Shown: piece by piece, positions 8,559-16,484 of the stretch
How the letters are laid out: each line of letters opens with the position of its first letter
How positions within the stretch are numbered: the first letter of the stretch is position 1
Assembly (NCBI RefSeq): GCF_039532215.1
Contig: NZ_BAAARN010000001.1
Coordinates: 2,031,942-2,095,941, forward strand
Reading direction: 5' to 3'
Origin: Pedococcus aerophilus
GTDB taxonomy: Bacteria > Actinomycetota > Actinomycetes > Actinomycetales > Dermatophilaceae
DNA length: 64,000 bases
Made by a program: the position numbers and the translations under genes
The notes under the pieces: model-generated
What the model was told of the DNA's origin: nothing
What the model saw: only the letters and a program-made list of their open reading frames with translations
Databases searched by the model: none

Positions 8559-9980
8559 CTAGGAGTCGAAGCCCAGGCCGAGCCGGTCGAGGGTGCGCAG
8601 CCAGGCGTTGCGCTTGCCGTCGTTCTCGTCGGCGCGGGCCAGTGCCCACCGGGTGAGCTGGATGCCCGCGTAGGCGAACGGCTCCGGCGGGAACGGCAGC
8701 GGCTTCTCGCGCACCATCTGCAGGCGGGTGCGCTCGGTGTCGACGCCATCGAGCAGGTCGAGGGTGACCGCCGCCCCGAACCGCGACGCCCCGACGCCGA
8801 GACCCGTGTAGCCCAGCGCGTAGGCCACCCGCCCGTCGTGGGCCGACCCGTAGAACGCGCAGAAGCGGGTGCACGTGTCGATGGCTCCGCCCCAGCGGTG
8901 GCTGAACCGCAGGCCCTCGAGCTGGGGGAACGTCTCGAAGAAGTGCGCGGCGAGCCGCTCGAAGGTCTGGGGCCGCTGGTCCTTGGTCGGGCGGACCCGG
9001 CGGCCGAGGTGGTAGATCGCGTCGTAGCCGCCCCAGAGGATCCGGTTGTCCTCGGTGATCCGGTAGTAGTGGAACTGGTTGGCCATGTCGCCGACCCCCG
9101 CCCGACTCCTCCAGCCGATCGACGCCAGCTGCTGCTCCGAGAGCGGCTCGGTCATCAGGACGTAGTCGTAGACCGGCACCGTGTGCAGGCGGGTGCGCCG
9201 CAAGAGGGAGGGAAAAGCGTTGGTGCCCAGGGCCACCCGTGCGGCGCGCAGGTCGTGCCCACGATCGGTGCTGAGCCGCATACCGGCTCCGTCGCGCTCC
9301 AGACCGGTGACCTTGGTGCGTTCGACGATCCGGACACCCAGTGACTCCGCCGCCGCGGCGAGCCCCCACGCCAGACGGGCGGGGTCGACCATGGCTGTCT
9401 CGTCGGGCGTGTGCACCCCGGCGAGGTAGGTGGGCGAGTCGAGCTCGGCGCGCACGGCGTCGCGGTCGAGGAACGTGCCGGCGCCGAGGTCCTCGCGCAG
9501 CCACTCGACCTGGTGTGGCGCGGTGGCCACGGTGAGCTCGCCGGTGCGCTGGAAGTCGCAGTCGATCCCGTGGCGCTGCACGGTGTCCGCGATGGCGTCG
9601 AGGTTCGCGAGGCCCAGCCGGTGCAGCTGCTCGTATTCTGCCGGCCAGCGTTCGCGACCGTTGGCCTCACCGTGGGTGAGGCTCGCCGAGCAGAACCCAC
9701 CGTTGCGTCCCGAGGCCGCCCACCCGATGCGGCCCGCCTCGACGACGACCACGTCCCGGCGGGGGTTCGCCTCCTTGGCGAGCAGCGCGGTCCACAGGCC
9801 GGTGTAGCCACCACCCACGACGACGAGGTCGGCGGACTCGGCGGCGCCGATCGCCGGACGCGGCGCCGGGCGGTCCGGGCGGTCCAGCCAGAACACCGAG
9901 GGCGCTGCGTCGGCCAGTGCGTGGGCCACGGGAGCGCTGAGCGTCCCCGCCGACCCACCCGTCAGCGGGGACACGGGCAT
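8559..9980 (-). CDS. FAD-dependent amine/amino-acid oxidoreductase (DAO/PuuB-like)
   Basis: 473 residues. A Rossmann FAD site VVVGGGYTGLWTA is followed by the second-strand VVVVEAGRIGWAASGRNGG, which is the hallmark of the D-amino-acid oxidase/gamma-glutamylputrescine oxidase (PuuB) group. Further DAO signatures are WGGYDAIY and LGYTGLGVGASRFGA near the C terminus. It likely oxidises an amine or N-substituted amino acid in the cytoplasm. ATG 9980 is chosen because it lies 4 nt after the stop of the aminotransferase gene; a longer frame would overlap that gene. Together with the next two genes it resembles the bauB-bauA-bauC set of Pseudomonas beta-alanine/polyamine catabolism (inference). Confidence 0.87.
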   Translation of the reverse strand: MPVSPLTGGSAGTLSAPVAHALADAAPSVFWLDRPDRPAPRPAIGAAESADLVVVGGGYTGLWTALLAKEANPRRDVVVVEAGRIGWAASGRNGGFCSASLTHGEANGRERWPAEYEQLHRLGLANLDAIADTVQRHGIDCDFQRTGELTVATAPHQVEWLREDLGAGTFLDRDAVRAELDSPTYLAGVHTPDETAMVDPARLAWGLAAAAESLGVRIVERTKVTGLERDGAGMRLSTDRGHDLRAARVALGTNAFPSLLRRTRLHTVPVYDYVLMTEPLSEQQLASIGWRSRAGVGDMANQFHYYRITEDNRILWGGYDAIYHLGRRVRPTKDQRPQTFERLAAHFFETFPQLEGLRFSHRWGGAIDTCTRFCAFYGSAHDGRVAYALGYTGLGVGASRFGAAVTLDLLDGVDTERTRLQMVREKPLPFPPEPFAYAGIQLTRWALARADENDGKRNAWLRTLDRLGLGFDS

Positions 9981-9984
9981 CGGG

Positions 9985-11373
9985 TCAGGCGCCGGTCGTG
10001 TAGCGGTCGGCGACGTCGAGGGCCTCGTCGAGGATCGCCAGCCCCTCACGCACCTCGTCGGCCGTGGTCGTGCAGGGCGGCACGACGTGGGTCCGGTTGA
10101 AGTGGGTGAACGGCCAGAGGCCGCGCTCCTTGCAGGCTCCGGCGAAGTCGTTCATCGCCTTGGCGTCGGCGCCACCGGCGTTGAACGGCACGAGCGGCTC
10201 CCGGGTGTCGCGGTCGCGGACGAGCTCCAGGGCCCAGAACGTGCCGAGGCCGCGGACCTCGCCGATGCTCGGGTGCCGCTCGGCGAGCTCGTGCAGGCCG
10301 GGCCCGATGACGTCCTCGCCCAGGGCTCGGGCGTGCTCGACGATCCCCTCCTCCTTGAAGATGTTGATGGAGGCGACAGCCGAGGCGCAGGCCAGCGGGT
10401 GCCCGGAGTAGGTGAGGCCACCGGGGAAGGGCTTGGTGTCGAAGGACTGCGCGATGCGCTCGGAGATGATGACGCCGCCGAGCGGGACGTAGCCGCTGTT
10501 GACGCCCTTGGCGAAGGTGATGAGGTCGGGGGCGACGCCCCAGTGGTCGACGGCGAACCACTCGCCGCAGCGGGCGAACCCGGACATCACCTCGTCCGCG
10601 ATCATGACGATCCCGAACTCGTCGCACAGGTCGCGGACACCCTGGAGGTACCCCGGCGGCGGGACGAGGATGCCGTTGGTGCCGACGACGGACTCGAGGA
10701 TGATCGCGGCGACGGTGTGCGCGCCCTCGACCATGAGGATGTCGCGCAGGTGCTGCAGCGCACGCTGCGTCTCCTCCTCCTCCGTCGTCGCGTGGAACGC
10801 CGAGCGGTAGAGGTACGGCCCCCAGTACCGGACCACGCCCGGCATACCCGGCTCGGACGCCCACCGGCGCGGATCACCGGTCAGGGCGATGGATCCCGCG
10901 GTCGCCCCGTGGTAGCTGCGGTAGGCGGCGAGCACCTTGTGGCGGCCGGTGTGCAGGCGCGCCATACGGAGGGCGTTCTCGTTGGCCTCGGCCCCGCCGT
11001 TGGTGAAGAACACGCGGTTGAGGTCGCCGGGGGCGAGCTCGGTGATGAGGCGGGCGGCCTCGGACCGGGCGTCGTTGGCGAAGGCCGGGCTGATCGTCGT
11101 CAGGCGACCGGCCTGCTCCTGGATCGCGGCGACGAGCTTGGGGTGCTGGTAGCCGATGTTGACGTTGACGAGCTGGCTCGAGAAGTCGAGGTAGCGCTTG
11201 CCGCTGTAGTCGGTGAAGTACGAACCGAGGGCCGAGGCGATCGGCAACGGGTCGATCAGCCCCTGCGCCGACCACGAGTGGAACACGTGGCCACGGTCGT
11301 CACGGCGCACCTGCTCCTCGGTGGCACCGGTGACGGCGTCGAGCACGCCCTGCTGGACGGAGATGTCGGTCAT
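9985..11373 (-). CDS. Class III PLP aminotransferase (omega-amino acid:pyruvate type)
   Basis: 462-residue fold-type I aminotransferase. FFTNGGAEANENALRMAR, YRSYHGATAGSIALTGDPRR, DEVMSGFARCGEW and DLITFAKGVNSGYVPLGG are class III signatures, with Lys289 as the PLP-binding residue. Such enzymes move the terminal amino group of beta-alanine, GABA, taurine or related omega-amino acids to pyruvate or 2-oxoglutarate. The adjoining CoA-acylating semialdehyde dehydrogenase points to beta-alanine to malonate semialdehyde to acetyl-CoA, but GABA or taurine cannot be excluded. It is the middle gene of a minus-strand operon, 53 bp after mmsA and 4 bp before the oxidoreductase. Confidence 0.9.
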   Translation of the reverse strand: MTDISVQQGVLDAVTGATEEQVRRDDRGHVFHSWSAQGLIDPLPIASALGSYFTDYSGKRYLDFSSQLVNVNIGYQHPKLVAAIQEQAGRLTTISPAFANDARSEAARLITELAPGDLNRVFFTNGGAEANENALRMARLHTGRHKVLAAYRSYHGATAGSIALTGDPRRWASEPGMPGVVRYWGPYLYRSAFHATTEEEETQRALQHLRDILMVEGAHTVAAIILESVVGTNGILVPPPGYLQGVRDLCDEFGIVMIADEVMSGFARCGEWFAVDHWGVAPDLITFAKGVNSGYVPLGGVIISERIAQSFDTKPFPGGLTYSGHPLACASAVASINIFKEEGIVEHARALGEDVIGPGLHELAERHPSIGEVRGLGTFWALELVRDRDTREPLVPFNAGGADAKAMNDFAGACKERGLWPFTHFNRTHVVPPCTTTADEVREGLAILDEALDVADRYTTGA

Positions 11374-11426
11374 GGCTCTCTCTCGGAGGCTGGGGGTTGA
11401 GCGGGTGCGGACCGGTGGGCGGGTGG

Positions 11427-12917
11427 TCAGCGGGTGCGGGGGAAGCCGAGGTCGACGCTCGACGTGGCCGGGTCGGGCCAGCGCTGCGTGACGACCTTGC
11501 CGCGGGTGTAGAAGTTGATGCCCTCGGGCCCGTACATGTGGGTGTCACCGAAGAGCGAGTCCTTCCAGCCGCCGAAGGAGTAGTAGGCGACCGGGACCGG
11601 GATCGGGACGTTGATGCCGACCATGCCGACCTCGACGTCGAACTGGAACCGGCGGGCCGCGCCACCGTCGCGGGTGAAGATCGCGGTGCCGTTGGCGTAC
11701 TGGTTGGAGTTGATGAGCTCCAGGCCCTCCTCGTAGGTGTCCACGCGGACGACGGAGAGCACCGGGCCGAAGATCTCGTCGGTGTAGACGGTCATCTCCG
11801 GGGTGACGTGGTCGAGCAGCGTGGTGCCGAGGAAGAACCCGTCGGTCGGCAGGTCGCCCTCGCGGCCGTCGACGACCACCGTCGCTCCGGCCTCCTGGCC
11901 GGCGCCGACGTAACCGGCGACCTTGTCACGGTGCTCGGCGGTGATGAGCGGGCCCATGTCGGTGTCGGCGTCGGTGCCGTCGCCGACGGTGAGCTTGGGC
12001 AGGCGGGCCGCGATGGCGTCGACGAGCGGCTGGGCGACGTCGCCGACGGCCACGGCGACGGACAGGGCCATGCAGCGCTCACCGGCGGAGCCGTAGGCCG
12101 CGGAGACGACCGAGTCGGCGGCCATGTCGACATCGGCGTCGGGCAGGACGAGGGCGTGGTTCTTGGCGCCGCCGAGGGCCTGGACGCGCTTGCCGTTGGC
12201 GGTGCCGCGCTCGTAGATGTACTTGGCGATCGGGGTGGAGCCGACGAAGCTCACCGCGGCGATCCCGAGGTGGTCGAGCAGGCCGTCGACGGCGACCTTG
12301 TCACCGTGCAGGACGGTGAAGAGGCCGTCGGGCAGACCGGCCTCCTTCCACAGCTGGGCGAGGAACAGCGCCGCGGACGGGTCCTTCTCGGACGGCTTGA
12401 GGATGAACGCGTTCCCGCAGGCGATGGCGTTCGCGCACATCCACAGGGGCACCATCGCGGGGAAGTTGAACGGCGTCACGCCGGCGACGACGCCGAGCGG
12501 CTGGCGGATGTTGTAGACGTCGACGCCGGTGGCGGCCTGCTCGGTGAAGCCACCCTTGAGCAGGTTGGGGACGCCGGTGGCGAACTCGACGTTCTCGAGG
12601 CCGCGGGCGATCTCACCCGCGGCGTCGGAGAGCACCTTGCCGTGCTCGGACGTGATGATCGCCGCGAGCTCGGGCGTGCGCTGGTGCAGCAGCTCGCGGA
12701 ACGCGAACAGGACGGCGCTGCGGTGCGACAGGGAGGCGCTGCGCCACTCCTTCGCGGCGGCCGACGCACTCGCCACCGCGGTGTCGAGCTCCTCGAGGGA
12801 GGCCAGGTCGACCTCGCCGGTGACCGCACCGGTCGCCGGGTTGTAGACCGGGGAGGTGCGTCCGGAGGTGCCCTCGGTGAGGCGGCCGTCGATCCAGTGG
12901 GAGATGCGCGTCGTCAT
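11427..12917 (-). CDS. mmsA: CoA-acylating methylmalonate-semialdehyde dehydrogenase
   Basis: 496-residue aldehyde dehydrogenase. The MMSDH-type active site GSAGERCMALS holds catalytic Cys282; other family marks are GVVAGVTPFNFPAMVP, ILKPSEKDPSA and VGSTPIAKYIYERG. MMSDH lacks the Glu general base of ordinary ALDHs and transfers the acyl group to CoA, so malonate semialdehyde gives acetyl-CoA and methylmalonate semialdehyde gives propionyl-CoA. The first gene of the catabolic operon, it faces the MocR regulator. The start ATG 12917 sits 7 nt from a good -10 element with no ribosome site, so the mRNA is probably leaderless. Confidence 0.93.
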   Translation of the reverse strand: MTTRISHWIDGRLTEGTSGRTSPVYNPATGAVTGEVDLASLEELDTAVASASAAAKEWRSASLSHRSAVLFAFRELLHQRTPELAAIITSEHGKVLSDAAGEIARGLENVEFATGVPNLLKGGFTEQAATGVDVYNIRQPLGVVAGVTPFNFPAMVPLWMCANAIACGNAFILKPSEKDPSAALFLAQLWKEAGLPDGLFTVLHGDKVAVDGLLDHLGIAAVSFVGSTPIAKYIYERGTANGKRVQALGGAKNHALVLPDADVDMAADSVVSAAYGSAGERCMALSVAVAVGDVAQPLVDAIAARLPKLTVGDGTDADTDMGPLITAEHRDKVAGYVGAGQEAGATVVVDGREGDLPTDGFFLGTTLLDHVTPEMTVYTDEIFGPVLSVVRVDTYEEGLELINSNQYANGTAIFTRDGGAARRFQFDVEVGMVGINVPIPVPVAYYSFGGWKDSLFGDTHMYGPEGINFYTRGKVVTQRWPDPATSSVDLGFPRTR

Positions 12918-12977
12918 GCGTCACACCATACGATCCACTCACTGGTAACACAATAGAAGTATTGCTATGGTGCAAAG
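12918..12977. promoter_or_regulatory. Divergent, apparently leaderless mmsA/MocR promoters
   Basis: For mmsA (minus), TTGTGT at 12953-12948 and TATGGT at 12930-12925 are separated by 17 bp and the -10 ends 7 nt before the start codon. For the regulator (plus), TATGGT at 12966-12971 lies 6 nt before ATG 12978, with a weak TGGTAA at 12943-12948, also 17 bp away. The two -10 boxes form an inverted repeat (12924-12930 and 12966-12972). A second inverted repeat, CAATA at 12951-12955 and TATTG at 12960-12964, lies between them and could be an operator. Confidence 0.65.
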
Positions 12978-14342
12978 ATGCCGCACGCCACCCTCACGGC
13001 CCTCGAGGCACGCCTGGACTCGCCCTCGGCCAAGGGTCTGGCCCACGCGGTCTCCGCGACGATCCGCGACGGGCTGCTCGTCGCCGGCGACCGGCTGCCC
13101 CCGATCCGCACCGTCGCGGCCGAGCTCGCCCTGTCGCCCACCACGGTCAGCGCGGCCTGGGCCCTCCTGGCCCGCTCGGGCACGGTCGCGACCGACGGCC
13201 GGCGCGGCACCACGGTCCTGGACCACCGCGCCGGCGGCACCGTGCGCTACCGCGCTGCCCTCGACCGGCCCTCGACGTTCGACCACGACCTGTCGACCGG
13301 GGTCCCCGACCCGGCCCTGCTCCCCGACCTCGGCCGCGCGCTGGCCGGGCTGCGCACCGCGCCCACCACGGGCAGCTACCTCGACGACCCCGTGCTGCCG
13401 GCGCTCGCCGAGGCCCTCGTCGCGGACTGGCCGTTCGCCGTGGAGGAGGTCGCGGTCGTCGACGGGGCGATGGACGCGATGGACCTTTTCGTGCGGACCC
13501 AGCTGCGGTTCGGCGACCGGGTCGTGGTGGAGGACCCCGGGTTCCCGCCGCTGGTCGACCTGCTCGAGTCGGTCGGTGTCCAGCTCGTCGGCGTCGCCGT
13601 CGACGAGGAGGGCCTCGACCTCACCGCGCTGGGGGCCGCGCTGCGCGAACCCGTCGCCGCGATCTTCGTCCAGCCCCGCGCCCAGAACCCCACCGGCGTC
13701 ACCATGACCTCACGGCGGGCCGGTGCGATCGCCCGCCTGCTCGCCGACTCGGCCACGATCGTCGTCGAGGACGACTCCGCCGCCGGGCTGTCCCCCTCGC
13801 CACTGGTCAGCCTGGGGCAGTGGCGACCCGAGCAGACCGTCCACATCCGGTCGTTCTCGAAGTCCCACGGACCCGACCTGCGCCTCGCCGCGGTGAGCGC
13901 CCCCACCGCGGTCCGGGGTGCGGTCAACGGTCGTCGGCAGCTCGGCCAGGGCTGGTCGAGCCGACTGCTCCAGCAGGTTCTCCTCGGACTGCTCACCGAC
14001 GACGTCGCCACCGCACAGGTCCAGACCGCTGCCCGGACGTATGCCGCGCGGCGGGCCCGCGTCGTCGACCGCCTCCGCGAGCGCGGGGTCGAGGTCGGTG
14101 GAACCGAGGGGATCAACATCTGGGTGCCGGTGCAGGACGAGACCGCCGCGGTGGTCCGCCTGGCCAGCCAGGGCATCGGCGTCGCACCCGGGACACCGTT
14201 CCGGATCGGTCCCGGTGGCGAGGGCGGGCACATCCGGGTCACCGTCGGACTCGCCGCGGACGGTGACAGGGCCCTCGACGGACTGGCCGACGCGCTCGCC
14301 GACGCCGCACAGACCGCTGGCTGGAGCGGTCGCGCCCGCTGA
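12978..14342 (+). CDS. MocR/GabR-type transcriptional regulator (GntR HTH plus aminotransferase domain)
   Basis: 454 residues. An N-terminal winged helix-turn-helix of GntR type (about 18-85, including RLPPIRTVAAELALSPTTV) is followed by a fold-type I aminotransferase-like domain with YLDDP, QPRAQNPTG and SFSKSHGPDLR, where Lys295 should bind PLP. MocR proteins use the PLP domain to sense amino compounds or PLP and regulate neighbouring amino-acid or vitamin B6 genes (family knowledge). Its position head-to-head with mmsA and the aminotransferase suggests control of that operon. The ATG has no ribosome site and a -10 box 6 nt upstream, so leaderless translation is likely. Confidence 0.9.
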   Translation: MPHATLTALEARLDSPSAKGLAHAVSATIRDGLLVAGDRLPPIRTVAAELALSPTTVSAAWALLARSGTVATDGRRGTTVLDHRAGGTVRYRAALDRPSTFDHDLSTGVPDPALLPDLGRALAGLRTAPTTGSYLDDPVLPALAEALVADWPFAVEEVAVVDGAMDAMDLFVRTQLRFGDRVVVEDPGFPPLVDLLESVGVQLVGVAVDEEGLDLTALGAALREPVAAIFVQPRAQNPTGVTMTSRRAGAIARLLADSATIVVEDDSAAGLSPSPLVSLGQWRPEQTVHIRSFSKSHGPDLRLAAVSAPTAVRGAVNGRRQLGQGWSSRLLQQVLLGLLTDDVATAQVQTAARTYAARRARVVDRLRERGVEVGGTEGINIWVPVQDETAAVVRLASQGIGVAPGTPFRIGPGGEGGHIRVTVGLAADGDRALDGLADALADAAQTAGWSGRAR

Positions 14343-14804
14343 TCCCGCCGCCACTCCCCAACTCCCCGGTCTTTGAGTGATCTGCAGGGTCCCGACCCGT
14401 CCGATCCCTCAAAGACTCTGCAGACACCCCGCCTGCGCCCGCCCTGACCCTGACAGCGGCCCGGGCCCGGGCGGCACGAAGGCCGGGCTGCAGGGTTGCC
14501 CGGCCTCCGGCCCGCCGCCCGAAGGCGAACGCTCTTCCCCTCACGGGGTCGGCTCCCACGCTAGGCGCGGCCCCGCGTCGACAGGATCGTGCAATTCGCG
14601 TACTGCAAAGACCGCTTTCCCGCGTTCGCGTGGGCAAACCGCCCATCCCCGACACCCGGGGCTCCGAGGGCGCTTGGAGCTGAAGCAGCGTCGGCGGAGG
14701 GCGTGGGACTCCGCGGACCCGCTCGTCCCTCGCGAGTTCGCTCCCCTTCATCCCCCGCCCCGCGCCGAAGCTCCGAGGGCGCTCCGCGCCCAAGGAGCGT
14801 CGGC
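14343..14804. other. Non-coding spacer with inverted repeats and a partial copy of the tRNA 3' flank
   Basis: No convincing gene. It contains an 8-bp inverted repeat at 14370-14377/14408-14415 just after the regulator (possible terminator), a second hairpin at 14481-14488/14498-14505, and a 22-nt exact direct repeat (14687-14708 and 14796-14817) whose second copy runs into the tRNA-Ser 3' end. A related 14-nt block is repeated at 14671 and 14770. Confidence 0.6.
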
Positions 14805-14891
14805 GGAGGGCGTGGGATTCGAACCCACGATGACGTTGCCGCCATAGCGGTTTTCAAGACCGCCGCACTAGGCCACTATGCGAGCCCTCCA
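14805..14891 (-). tRNA. tRNA-Ser, anticodon UGA
   Basis: 87-nt class II tRNA on the minus strand. The acceptor arms GGAGGGC/GCCCTCC pair over 7 bp, the anticodon stem-loop reads GCGGT-CTTGAAA-ACCGC (anticodon TGA), there is a long variable arm typical of serine tRNAs, and the T-arm holds GTTCGAATC. CCA is not encoded. Confidence 0.96.
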
Positions 14892-14941
14892 GGCCTGGCG
14901 ACGCACCATCGCCGGACCGGGCCCAACGGTATCGTCACGCC

Positions 14942-15427
14942 GTGGACGGCTACCAACGCGACGGCGAAACCGAGGCCGAGCGCCTCGACCGCAACTGGGA
15001 CGAGCTGCTCCAGGAGCTGCGGGTCACCCAGACCGGTGTCCAGATCCTCACCGGGTTCCTGCTGACCCTGCCGATCCAACCGGCGTTCCAGGACATCAGC
15101 GACTTCGAGCGCAGCGCCTACATCGCCGCGATCAGCACGAGCATCCTCGCCACCTGCCTGCTCATCACCCCGGTCGCGATGCACCGCTGGTTGTTCCGGC
15201 AGCAGCGCAAGGCGACCTTGGTCCACGTCGCCCACCGGGTCGCCATCTCCGGCCTGTTCATCCTCGCCGCTGCGGTGGTGAGCGTGATGGCCCTGACCTT
15301 CTCCCTCGTCCTCGACCAGACGGCCGGCGTCGTCGCCGCGTGCCTCGGGGTGGTCCTGTTCGTCGCCGCCTGGGTGCTGCTCCCGCTGCGCCTGCGCCAT
15401 CGCCTGACTCGCCCGGAAGGCCCCTGA
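14942..15427 (+). CDS. DUF6328 family membrane protein
   Basis: 161 residues. The N-terminal block ERLDRNWDELLQELRVTQTG followed by QILTGFLLTLPIQ is the recognisable DUF6328 signature, and four membrane segments follow (about 38-60, 65-85, 103-123, 127-148). Function is unknown. The start is GTG 14942; TATCGT at 14931-14936 would place transcription at about the start codon, and there is no ribosome site, so it may be leaderless. It diverges from tRNA-Ser. Confidence 0.85.
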   Translation: MDGYQRDGETEAERLDRNWDELLQELRVTQTGVQILTGFLLTLPIQPAFQDISDFERSAYIAAISTSILATCLLITPVAMHRWLFRQQRKATLVHVAHRVAISGLFILAAAVVSVMALTFSLVLDQTAGVVAACLGVVLFVAAWVLLPLRLRHRLTRPEGP

Positions 15428-15473
15428 GCAGGGCTTTTGTTAGTGTCGACGGACATCGAACAAAGGATTCACC

Positions 15474-15827
15474 ATGGGCAAGCTGTCCTTCATCGCCGGC
15501 GTCGCCGCCGGTTACGTCCTCGGCGCCAAGGCAGGGCAGAAGCGCTACGAGCAGATCCGTGAGCGCGCGAGCCAGGTCTGGTCGAGCGACCCCGTCCAGA
15601 CCCGGGTCGACACCGTCAAGGAAGCCGTCAAGGAGCAGGCCCCCGTCCTCGGCGCCAAGCTCGGCGACGCGGCCAAGACGGCTGGATCCAGCGCGCTGAG
15701 CGCGGGCGCCCACTCCAAGGACCGCTTCACGGGCGAGGACCTCCCGGAGACCATCCACCGCGGTTCCGACGGCAAGCTGCACGCCGACACCTCGGGCTTC
15801 GGCCCCGGTGGCGACAAGCTGCCCTGA
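15474..15827 (+). CDS. Small YtxH-like membrane-associated protein
   Basis: 117 residues. A short Gly/Ala-rich N-terminal hydrophobic segment (LSFIAGVAAGYVLGAKAGQ, about 4-22) is followed by a charged amphipathic region (about 23-75) and a polar tail. Basic KRYEQIRERASQVW after the hydrophobic segment is typical of YtxH/general-stress-type small proteins in actinobacteria. No enzymatic motif is seen. An ACAAAGGA-type ribosome site precedes the ATG. Function unknown. Confidence 0.75.
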   Translation: MGKLSFIAGVAAGYVLGAKAGQKRYEQIRERASQVWSSDPVQTRVDTVKEAVKEQAPVLGAKLGDAAKTAGSSALSAGAHSKDRFTGEDLPETIHRGSDGKLHADTSGFGPGGDKLP

Positions 15828-15835
15828 CCGACCAC

Positions 15836-15952
15836 CCCGGGCCCACCGGACCCGGGTGCTCCCCACGCGGACGAGCCCCCCAACCCCGGCGGGTGACGAC
15901 GAGAGCCCGCGACGCGGCATACCTCATCCGTTTGCGTGTCGGGGGCTCTCGT
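15836..15952. terminator. Two consecutive hairpins after the YtxH-like gene
   Basis: CCCGGG pairs at 15836-15841/15851-15856, then a 15-bp stem with one mismatch at 15899-15913/15938-15952. They lie 9-125 bp after the stop at 15827 and are the likely transcription end of the preceding gene. No T-run is present. Confidence 0.55.
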
Positions 15953-16484
15953 GCACCCCCTGCGGCTCAGCCACTGCCGTTCACGGACGCCCCCGGGTGG
16001 CCCTGGTCGAACGTGTGCCGGAAACCCCTGACCAGCACCTGCTCAGACCGGGCCGACCCGGTGACGTGCCCCGAAGGGCAGACCAGCGACGCAATCCCCC
16101 GCGCCCCCGACCTCCACGCTGGCACCCCCGAGCCAGCGCCCCAGCCACACCGGAACGGCGCCGTCGGCGAGCGTCTTTCCGGCAGGGCATGAGGTCTCCT
16201 TTCCTTGCATCGGGCCCGTTCCCCCGATCGGGCCTGACACCGGAGAAGAGCGGCGGGCGTCGCTGCTGATACACCGTTCGTGAAAGTTTCTTGGGCTGCC
16301 CTTGACCAGCTCCTGGCCGACCCCGGGCGCCACGGGTGCCCGCGGGACGTCGGCTACGGCTTCCTGCGGGCCCGGACGTATCAGGAAGAACGCTGCGAAC
16401 TCCTGTGTGTGACGGACCTGCCTCACTACGCTGACCCCGGACGCACCCACACGCACCGGGTCGGCCCCGCCCTCAGGAGAGCCC
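15953..16484. other. Non-coding region upstream of the subtilase cassette
   Basis: I see no credible gene: frames here lack ribosome sites, are Arg/Pro-rich and match no family. It should hold the cassette promoter, but no convincing sigma-70 -35/-10 pair is visible. A short hairpin-like run surrounds 16208-16225. Confidence 0.5.

Noticed and set aside
14389-14850. Plus-strand open frames around 14.4-14.85 kb
   Set aside because: They run through the tRNA-Ser gene and have no ribosome site or family match.
15893-16280. Several short open frames upstream of the subtilase
   Set aside because: Pro/Arg-rich in both strands, no start signals, no similarity.
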